IMG/VR virus record: IMGVR_UViG_3300010367_000069
Span: 1-24,328 of that record
Length of the DNA stretch: 24,328 bases
From: a virus
Direction: 5' to 3' (one strand)
The notes under the pieces are model-generated. The model did no database searches. It was not told the DNA's origin and saw only the letters and a list, made by a program, of their open reading frames with translations. Shown piece after piece: positions 12,862 to 17,781 of the stretch. The translations under genes were made by a program, and so were the position numbers. The stretch's first letter is position 1. Each line of letters opens with the position of its first letter.

Positions 12862-13755
12862 GTGGCGGACTCCCTGTTCAGTGCGTCGCCGGTCGTTGGC
12901 GACTCCGCGGATGGCATGAGTATCAACACGGGCACCACGTTCCGGGTGACCGCCTCGGTGAGCTGCACGCATCACCGGTTCTTCGCCAGCACGGTGAGCT
13001 ACGTCGCGTCCGAGCCGACCGCCCGGCTGTACGAGCTGACCGCGGACGGCACCGGGAATCTGCTGGCAGAGAAGGCGTACGCGGCGGTCACCACCGGGGC
13101 GTACAACTCGGTGGCCTGGGACACGCCGGTGACGTTGACCCCTGGCACGTACTACCGCACCCAGCATTACGCGCCGAACGGTCACTACGTCGCGACCCTG
13201 AACGACCTGGCCTCGGATGTCACCTCGGCCGGTGGGCTGCTCGTGGCCCTCGCGGACGGCACTTCGACCGGTATCGGGACGCTGCACAACGGCAAGTTCA
13301 AGTACAGCGCGATCGGGCTGGCCGACAGCACGAGTGCGCAGACGAACTTCTTCGACGACGTGATCGTGGTCGCGACGGGCCAGTCCGCCGCCCTGGGTAT
13401 CGCCTCGGAGACGGACACCGCGATCGCGCTGGGCCGGGCCAAGGCCCGCCTGCTCGGCGTCGCCAGCACGGCCGAGGCGGCCCTGGCGCTGGCCCGGGTG
13501 AAGACCCGGGCGGTCGGGATCGCCGCCGAGGTCGACACCGCGCTGCCTATCGGGCGCGGTAAGGCCCGCCTACTCGGGATCGCCTCGACCACCGAAACAG
13601 CGCTGACGCTGGGCCGGGCCAAGGCCAAGCTGCTCGGCATCGCCACCGAAACCGACACCGCGCTACCGATCACCGCGCCGAGCGTCCCGAACGTCAAGGC
13701 CACCAGCACCGCGGCGGTGACCGCCAGGCGCACCTCCACCTCATCCGTGAGCTGA
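12862..13755 (+). CDS. DUF4082-domain structural protein with five 20-residue repeats
   Basis: GTG 12862 lies 9 bases after CAGGAGG (12847-12853). Residues 1-140 match the beta-sandwich DUF4082 domain: G-T-T-F-R-V-T-A-S-V-S-C-T-H-H-R-F-F, A-R-L-Y-E-L-T-A-D-G-T-G-N-L-L-A-E, V-A-W-D-T-P-V-T-L-T-P-G-T-Y-Y-R and H-Y-A-P-N-G-H-Y. The domain is usually seen in surface or glycan-associated proteins. Residues 177-276 are five 20-residue repeats of the type L-G-I-A-S-E-T-D-T-A. The last 20 residues are Ser/Thr-rich. This looks like a virion surface fibre or decoration with an adhesive head; binding to host glycans is inference. It sits between head genes and the connector. Confidence 0.8.
   Translation: MADSLFSASPVVGDSADGMSINTGTTFRVTASVSCTHHRFFASTVSYVASEPTARLYELTADGTGNLLAEKAYAAVTTGAYNSVAWDTPVTLTPGTYYRTQHYAPNGHYVATLNDLASDVTSAGGLLVALADGTSTGIGTLHNGKFKYSAIGLADSTSAQTNFFDDVIVVATGQSAALGIASETDTAIALGRAKARLLGVASTAEAALALARVKTRAVGIAAEVDTALPIGRGKARLLGIASTTETALTLGRAKAKLLGIATETDTALPITAPSVPNVKATSTAAVTARRTSTSSVS
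13390..13689 (+). repeat. five in-frame 60-base repeats in the DUF4082 gene
   Basis: Units at 13390, 13450, 13510, 13570 and 13630 encode 20-residue copies with the core L/V-G-I/V-A-x-x-x-D/E-T/A-A-L and mostly ending G/A-R-x-K-A/T-R/K. The copies differ at many bases, so the array is old or selected at protein level. Similar L-G-x-A-x-E-x-D-T-A repeats occur in other actinobacterial phage structural proteins. Confidence 0.9.
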
Positions 13756-13761
13756 CCCGAG

Positions 13762-13780
13762 ACGGGGGTGATCCCCCGTG
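13762..13780 (+). promoter_or_regulatory. hairpin covering the connector gene ribosome site
   Basis: ACGGGGG (13762-13768) pairs with CCCCCGT (13773-13779) across TGAT. The G-run is the only ribosome-site candidate and the 3' arm reaches into the GTG start at 13778. The core CGGGGGTGATCCCCCGTG differs at one base from the sequence before the tape measure gene. Confidence 0.65.
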
Positions 13781-14674
13781 TCGGCGGTCGTTCTGTACAA
13801 CCACGCCAACGAGATCGCGACGGTCAGCAACACGTTCGCGGTCAGCGGTGTCGCGACGGACCCGACGACCGTGTCTCTGGTCGTCACGGACCCGGACGGC
13901 ACCAGCATCACATACACCTACGCAGCCAGCCAGATCACCAAGACCGGCACTGGGGCGTACAGCAAGGACATCGCCTGCTCGTCGACCAATCCGGGCCGGT
14001 GGTTGGCCGAATGGGTCGGCACCGGCTCGGCCTCGGACGTCGAGCCGCTCACCTGGACCACGTACGAGCCGGCCCGCCAGTACGCCGCCCTCGCGGAGCT
14101 ACGCGGCCGGGTAGACCGCACCGACACCGTCCGCGACGACGAGCTGCTCGCCGCGATCGAAGCCGCGTCCCGGCAGATCGATGACGACACCGGTCGGCGG
14201 TTCTGGCTCGACAGCGTCGTGTCTGCACGGATCTTCAACCCGCGGTACCGCATCATCCGCACCGTCGACGGCGAGCAGCTGCTCGTCGACGACATCGGCT
14301 CCACGACGGGCCTGATCGTGGAGATCGGCTCCGTGTCGGCCGGCGTGTTCACAGGCAGCGCGATCACCGATTACGAGCCGATGCCGGACAACTCGCCGAC
14401 GAGCGGCTGGCCGGTCACCGCGCTGCTGCGCCCCCTGAACGTGTGGCGGATCACCCCGCTGACCCGCATTCGGATCACCGCGAGGTGGGGGTGGCCACGG
14501 GTGCCGACCCCGATCCATGACGCGACCCTGCTGCTCGCGCACCGCCGCTACCGGCGCCGTGGCAGCCCTGAGGGTGTGGCCGGGTTCGGCGACATGGGTG
14601 TGGTGCGGGTCTCGCGGTACGACCCGGACTACGACAAGGCGATCTCCCGCTACATCCTGCCCGGGTTCGCCTAA
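13778..14674 (+). CDS. head-tail connector (gp6-like) with N-terminal Ig-like domain
   Basis: The 298-residue product has two parts. Residues 1-95 are an Ig-like beta domain (T-F-A-V-S-G-V-A-T-D-P-T-T-V-S-L-V-V-T-D-P-D-G-T-S, then Y-T-Y-A-A-S-Q-I-T-K-T-G-T-G-A-Y-S-K-D-I) of the kind often encoded as a separate protein in related phages. From about residue 100 the sequence L-A-E-L-R-G-R-V-D and D-E-L-L-A-A-I-E-A-A-S-R-Q-I-D-D-D-T-G-R-R-F matches the helical core of HK97 gp6/SPP1 gp15-type adaptors, which form the ring under the portal. The C-terminal R-I-T-A-R-W-G-W-P and A-H-R-R-Y-R-R-R-G-S-P-E-G-V fit as well. Its stop overlaps the next start (TAATG). Confidence 0.85.
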   Translation: MSAVVLYNHANEIATVSNTFAVSGVATDPTTVSLVVTDPDGTSITYTYAASQITKTGTGAYSKDIACSSTNPGRWLAEWVGTGSASDVEPLTWTTYEPARQYAALAELRGRVDRTDTVRDDELLAAIEAASRQIDDDTGRRFWLDSVVSARIFNPRYRIIRTVDGEQLLVDDIGSTTGLIVEIGSVSAGVFTGSAITDYEPMPDNSPTSGWPVTALLRPLNVWRITPLTRIRITARWGWPRVPTPIHDATLLLAHRRYRRRGSPEGVAGFGDMGVVRVSRYDPDYDKAISRYILPGFA

Positions 14675-15087
14675 TGGACTTCGAGGCGATCCAGCAGGGC
14701 CTGGCCGACGCGGCCGACGTCATCACGGGCTTGCAGTGCCTGCCCTCGCTCAGCGACGCGATCGACCCGCCCACGTTCGCGCCCACCGAGGTCGAGGGCG
14801 AGTACGACCAGACGTTCAGCGGTGGCGGCGACGGAATGGTCGAAACGCTGTTCACCTGCGGCGTGTTCACCTCCCGCGGCGACACCGAAGCCGGTCGGGC
14901 GCTGCTCGTCGGGTTCATCAACCCGTCCGGCGCCACCTCGGTCAAGGCGGCATTGCAGGCCGACAAGACGCTCGGCGGCGCCGCGAAAACCCTGCATGTG
15001 GGCCGGTTCCGAGGCATGTACCGGCTCTACCAAATCGGCGGCGTGGAGTACCTCGGCGCCCTCATCGACGTCCGCGTCTGGGCCTGA
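14674..15087 (+). CDS. tail terminator / tail completion-like protein
   Basis: ATG 14674 shares its A with the TAA of the connector gene. The 137-residue protein starts M-D-F-E-A-I-Q-Q-G-L-A-D-A-A-D-V-I-T-G-L-Q-C and proceeds to T-S-V-K-A-A-L-Q-A-D-K-T-L-G-G-A-A-K-T-L and G-G-V-E-Y-L-G-A-L-I-D-V-R-V. A helix at the start, a central strand pair and the final G-V-E-Y-L-x-A-x-x-D-V-x-V are what I associate with the tail terminator/minor tail U-like family placed between connector and tail tube genes in actinobacterial siphoviruses. It would cap the tail tube and join the head. A head-closure role is the alternative. Confidence 0.7.
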   Translation: MDFEAIQQGLADAADVITGLQCLPSLSDAIDPPTFAPTEVEGEYDQTFSGGGDGMVETLFTCGVFTSRGDTEAGRALLVGFINPSGATSVKAALQADKTLGGAAKTLHVGRFRGMYRLYQIGGVEYLGALIDVRVWA

Positions 15088-15097
15088 GGAGGGCGCT

Positions 15098-15856
15098 ATG
15101 AGTCTGTCTCCGCAGGTGCTCACGGACTGTCGGATCTACATCGCGACGGCCGACGCGACCGGGGTTTCGAACAAGATCGAGTACAGCGTCGAGTACGAAG
15201 AACTGGACCGCACCACGTTCGCCAGCGGCGGGGCGAAGGAACGCTGTGGCGGCCTGGCCGACATGAGCGCCAACATCGGGCACTTCTGGCAGGCCGGCGA
15301 CCTGAGCATGCCGGACGACACGTTCTGGGCGAACCTGGGTGTCGCGACGGTCCCGCTCACGGTGATCCCGACCTCGGGTGCTGTTGGGACGCTGGCGTAT
15401 GTCACGCGGGTGCTGGAGTGCAGCTACAAGCCGATGGGTGAGGTCGGCAAGCTGCTGTCCGCGACGGTGGACCTGAAGGGCACCTGGCCGGTTGCCCGTG
15501 GGGCGGTGCTGCATCCGCAGGGCACGGCGCGCACGGCGACCGGGACGGGTACGGCGCAGCAGCTCGGGGCGTTGTCCTCGGCTCAGAGCCTGTATGTGAC
15601 GTACCACCTGCTGTCGATCACGGCCGATTCCGGCTCGCCCACACTCACGGTGAAGATCCAGTCGGATGACAACTCCGGCTTTACCAGCGCGACCGACAGG
15701 GGCACGTTCACCGTCTCGTCGGCGCTGGACGGCCAGACGATGAAGATCGACGGCGCGATCACGGATGACTATTGGCGGGCCGCGTGGACTGTCGCCGGTG
15801 GCGCCACCAATCCCAGCGTCCTGTTCGCGGTAGCCGCGGGGATCGCCCACAAGTAG
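15098..15856 (+). CDS. tail tube (major tail) protein A with C-terminal extension
   Basis: ATG 15098 is preceded by GAGGAGGG (15086-15093). Residues 1-135 have a tail-tube-like pattern: V-L-T-D-C-R-I-Y-I-A-T-A, N-K-I-E-Y-S-V-E-Y-E-E-L-D-R-T-T-F, P-L-T-V-I-P-T-S-G-A-V-G and G-E-V-G-K-L-L-S-A-T-V-D-L-K-G. This region aligns with the whole of the gene at 15953, so the two are paralogues. Residues 145-252 are an extra beta domain (Y-V-T-Y-H-L-L-S-I-T-A-D-S-G-S-P-T-L-T-V-K-I-Q-S-D-D-N-S-G-F) found at the ends of several phage virion proteins, which may project from the tail surface. An intrinsic terminator follows. Confidence 0.75.
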   Translation: MSLSPQVLTDCRIYIATADATGVSNKIEYSVEYEELDRTTFASGGAKERCGGLADMSANIGHFWQAGDLSMPDDTFWANLGVATVPLTVIPTSGAVGTLAYVTRVLECSYKPMGEVGKLLSATVDLKGTWPVARGAVLHPQGTARTATGTGTAQQLGALSSAQSLYVTYHLLSITADSGSPTLTVKIQSDDNSGFTSATDRGTFTVSSALDGQTMKIDGAITDDYWRAAWTVAGGATNPSVLFAVAAGIAHK

Positions 15857-15903
15857 ACCTCTCCGGCCGCGCGTGGGCCGGCCATTCGACCTGACCAACC
15901 CTG

Positions 15904-15932
15904 ACCCGCCCGGAGGCCCGTGGCGGGTTTTT
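15904..15932 (+). terminator. Rho-independent terminator between the two tail tube genes
   Basis: ACCCGCC (15904-15910) pairs with GGCGGGT (15922-15928), followed by TTTTT at 15928-15932, the only GC hairpin with a proper T run seen in the window. A further hairpin CCGGCC (15863-15868) / GGCCGG (15876-15881) lies just upstream, 7 bases after the stop codon. The next gene starts 20 bases beyond the T run. Confidence 0.8.
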
Positions 15933-15952
15933 CGCGTGCCCGGGAGCCGAAG

Positions 15953-16369
15953 ATGACCTTCACGCCCACCGTCCTGACCGACGCGTACATCAACCTGGCG
16001 GCCGGAACGTTGGTCGCGGACCACGCGAACAAGGTCGAGCTGAGCATCGACTACGAGGAGTTGGAGACCACCACGTTCGGCCAGACCGCCAAGGTCCGCC
16101 GGGGTGGATTGCAGGACGGCAGCGTCGCGCTGACCTTTATCAACAACTTCACCGCGTCGGCCCTGGACAGCATCTTCTGGGGCATCATCAACACCGTCGT
16201 CACGTACGAGATCAGGCCCACCTCGTCGGCAGTCAGTACCGGAAATCCGAAATACACCGGTAGCTTGTGGATCAAGGAATGGAAGCCAATCGGCGGTGAC
16301 GTCGGCAAGCTGGTCACCGTTTCGGTCAGCTTCCCAACATCTGGCCTGAACAGCCGCGCGACGAGCTAG
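15953..16369 (+). CDS. tail tube (major tail) protein B
   Basis: ATG 15953 is chosen with GGGAG (15942-15946) 6 bases upstream; an in-frame GTG at 15920 lies inside the terminator hairpin and is rejected. The 138-residue protein parallels the first domain of the preceding tube protein. V-L-T-D-A-Y-I-N-L-A-A-G-T, N-K-V-E-L-S-I-D-Y-E-E-L-E-T-T-T-F, Y-E-I-R-P-T-S-S-A-V and G-G-D-V-G-K-L-V-T-V-S-V-S-F line up with V-L-T-D-C, N-K-I-E-Y-S-V-E-Y-E-E-L, L-T-V-I-P-T-S-G-A-V and G-E-V-G-K-L-L-S-A-T-V. It lacks the C-terminal extension. Together the pair probably builds the tail tube; which one dominates cannot be told from sequence. Confidence 0.8.
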   Translation: MTFTPTVLTDAYINLAAGTLVADHANKVELSIDYEELETTTFGQTAKVRRGGLQDGSVALTFINNFTASALDSIFWGIINTVVTYEIRPTSSAVSTGNPKYTGSLWIKEWKPIGGDVGKLVTVSVSFPTSGLNSRATS

Positions 16370-16371
16370 CC

Positions 16372-16857
16372 GTGATCGAGGTCCAGGTCGACGCGCGCAA
16401 CCTGACCGCGCTCGGCCGGGTCCTACGCGCCGAGGCCGACGGCGCCGCGTTGAAGAAAGACCTCGTCGTCGCGATCCGGGCAGCGGTCTCGCCAGGTGTC
16501 AGCGCGGTGCAGGGCAAGTTGCGGGCGATCCCGTCGAAGGGCATCTCGCCCAGCCCGTCGCTCAGTTCGTACCTGGCGAGTCGGGTCAAGGTGTCGGTCC
16601 GCTTCGCCGGCCGGTCGGCCGGGGTGCGAATCCGTATCGCGCAGACGCCGACCCTGCGCGGGTTCAAGATGGCCGCCCGGCGGCTGAACCGCACCCATTG
16701 GCGGCACCCGGTGTACGGCCGGGGCGTCTGGGTGACGCAGCAGTCGCCGATCCCGGACTACTTCGACGGCACGCTGTCGGGCCACAAGAGCGAGTACCAC
16801 GCCGCGGTGATCGCCGCGTGCGAAGCCTGCGCTGCGCGCATCGGAAGGAGATTCTGA
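16372..16857 (+). CDS. HK97 gp10-like head-tail/tail completion protein
   Basis: The GTG start at 16372 is two bases after the previous stop. The 161-residue, very basic protein begins V-I-E-V-Q-V-D-A-R-N-L-T-A-L-G-R-V-L-R-A-E-A. It contains a long helical segment and then V-K-V-S-V-R-F-A-G-R-S-A-G-V-R-I-R-I, followed by H-W-R-H-P-V-Y-G-R-G-V-W-V-T-Q and P-D-Y-F-D. The helix, strand pair and R-H-P-x-Y/F-G-R element are typical of HK97 gp10-like proteins of the head-tail joint. In many siphoviruses this gene lies between connector and tube genes; here it follows the tube genes. No strong ribosome site is visible, so translation may be coupled. Confidence 0.75.
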   Translation: MIEVQVDARNLTALGRVLRAEADGAALKKDLVVAIRAAVSPGVSAVQGKLRAIPSKGISPSPSLSSYLASRVKVSVRFAGRSAGVRIRIAQTPTLRGFKMAARRLNRTHWRHPVYGRGVWVTQQSPIPDYFDGTLSGHKSEYHAAVIAACEACAARIGRRF

Positions 16858-16861
16858 GCCC

Positions 16862-17266
16862 GTGATCCTGACCCACGCCCCGGCTGACGGGGACAAGCGG
16901 GAGTGGCAGTTCCGCCCGGACGACATGCTCAACCACGAGAGTGAGGCCATCGAGCGGCGCACCGAGTGGACCTGGCAAGAGTTCCTCATGAACCTGCAAA
17001 AGGGTTCCACGTTGGCCCGACGCGCGTTGCTGTGGACGATGCTGCGCCGCGAGCACCACGTCCTGCGTTTCGAGGACGTGTCGTTCGCTCAGGGCGAGGT
17101 GTCGGTGGACTACGAGCGCGGTGAGCTGGCCGAACTGCTGGAGCAGGCGCAGGCCGCCCCGGACTCCACGCCGAACAAGGACGGGATGATCCGCTTCCTG
17201 GAGGCCGAGATGGCGAAGCGGCCGGATTCGGGCTCGGGAAAAGCCCTCGCGAGCAGCGAAGGCTGA
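16862..17266 (+). CDS. tail assembly chaperone (short, unshifted product)
   Basis: GTG 16862 has GGAAGGAG (16843-16850) 11 bases upstream, a rather long spacing. The 134-residue protein is hydrophilic and acidic at its end. R-P-D-D-M-L-N-H-E-S-E-A-I-E-R-R-T-E-W-T-W-Q-E-F-L matches the helical core of actinobacterial phage tail assembly chaperones, and R-R-A-L-L-W-T-M-L-R-R-E-H fits as well. It lies just before the tape measure region, as lambda G does. By analogy with lambda gpG it coats the tape measure and guides tail tube polymerisation. The frame stops at 17264-17266 unless the ribosome slips at 17236-17242. Confidence 0.85.
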   Translation: MILTHAPADGDKREWQFRPDDMLNHESEAIERRTEWTWQEFLMNLQKGSTLARRALLWTMLRREHHVLRFEDVSFAQGEVSVDYERGELAELLEQAQAAPDSTPNKDGMIRFLEAEMAKRPDSGSGKALASSEG

Positions 17267-17394
17267 AGTACGCGTACGCGCTGTCGCAGCGCGGTTGTCC
17301 ACCGCCGATCGCGCGCCAGTGCACGGTCGCCGAGCTGGACCACCTGATCGCCGGGGTCGACCAGGAGAACGAGGAAGCTGAGCGGCGGCGCTGA
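16862..17394 (+). CDS. tail assembly chaperone long form by -1 ribosomal frameshift
   Basis: Reading 16862-17242, then continuing in the -1 frame from base 17242 to the TGA at 17392-17394, gives a 177-residue fusion. The added part reads S-P-R-E-Q-R-R-L-K-Y-A-Y-A-L-S-Q-R-G-C-P-P-P-I and T-V-A-E-L-D-H-L-I-A-G-V-D-Q-E-N-E-E-A-E-R-R-R. This corresponds to the T part of lambda gpGT, which contacts tail tube subunits. The segment has no good start of its own, which argues that it is made only by frameshifting. It ends exactly one base before the reverse-strand DUF4429 gene begins its stop codon. Confidence 0.8.
17236..17264 (+). other. -1 frameshift signal: slippery heptamer and hairpin
   Basis: In the chaperone frame the codons are TCG GGA AAA, giving the heptamer G GGA AAA at 17236-17242, a canonical X XXY YYZ site close to lambda's GGGAAAG. 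From the last A a stem can form, 17242-17250 with 17256-17264, nine pairs with one C-A mismatch and loop GAGCA. The stem starts closer to the heptamer than usual, so its base would be melted by the ribosome. Confidence 0.8.
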
Positions 17395-17676
17395 CTACCG
17401 GCGGATTGCGGCCATAAGGTGCTCGTGCAGTGCCTGGAACTCAGCGAGCTGCTTGCCCGTGAAGAGCACTCGCCAAGGGTGATTGGGCATCATGCCCTGC
17501 CTGGTTGCGCTCAGGGTCGAGATCGTCAGCTTGCCGGAGGACAGGAAGCCGGGCAGTTGCAGGTCGACCCCGACGATCTGGTGGACCGGCGCGCTGACCC
17601 AGCCGAAGCCGCGATGCTTGATCTTCAGAGTTGCGCCATCGTAGGTAACGGTCGCGCCCGCGCCTTTGATCTCCAC
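17395..17676 (-). CDS. DUF4429-like protein on the reverse strand
   Basis: From GTG at 17676 the 93-residue product reads V-E-I-K-G-A-G-A-T-V-T-Y-D-G-A-T-L-K-I-K-H-R-G-F-G. Next come an I-V-G-V-D-L-Q-L-P-G-F-L-S-S-G-K-L-T-I-S strand segment and W-R-V-L-F-T-G-K-Q-L-A-E-F-Q-A-L-H-E-H-L. This is the layout of DUF4429, a PH-like beta fold closed by a helix and common in actinobacterial proteins (often with SHOCT). The function is unknown. Its stop (17395-17397) directly abuts the frameshifted chaperone stop on the other strand, and it diverges from the tape measure gene. Its codon ends are less GC-biased than those of the neighbours (for example TTG, AAA, GTT, ACT), suggesting separate acquisition. 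No clear ribosome site precedes GTG 17676. Confidence 0.85.
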   Translation of the reverse strand: MEIKGAGATVTYDGATLKIKHRGFGWVSAPVHQIVGVDLQLPGFLSSGKLTISTLSATRQGMMPNHPWRVLFTGKQLAEFQALHEHLMAAIRR

Positions 17677-17763
17677 GGGGCGTCATCGTTCCGGACGCAA
17701 GGCAGTGATCGGCATCAGTCAGTCGGCCCGCATTGACCGGATGATCGGATCACGCTGAGCAAG

Positions 17764-17781
17764 CGGGGGTGATCCTCCGTG
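17764..17781 (+). promoter_or_regulatory. hairpin covering the tape measure gene ribosome site
   Basis: CGGGGG (17764-17769) pairs with CCTCCG (17774-17779) over TGAT with one G-U pair. The 3' arm ends on the G of the GTG start at 17779. The 18 bases differ from those before the connector gene at one position, the change that makes the G-U pair. The 102-base gap 17677-17778 also must carry any promoter for the reverse DUF4429 gene; no clear one was seen. Confidence 0.65.

Noticed and set aside
13390-13689. Regular 60-base repeats considered as a CRISPR or recombination array
   Set aside because: They are continuous, lack spacers, stay in frame and encode a repeated 20-residue protein motif.
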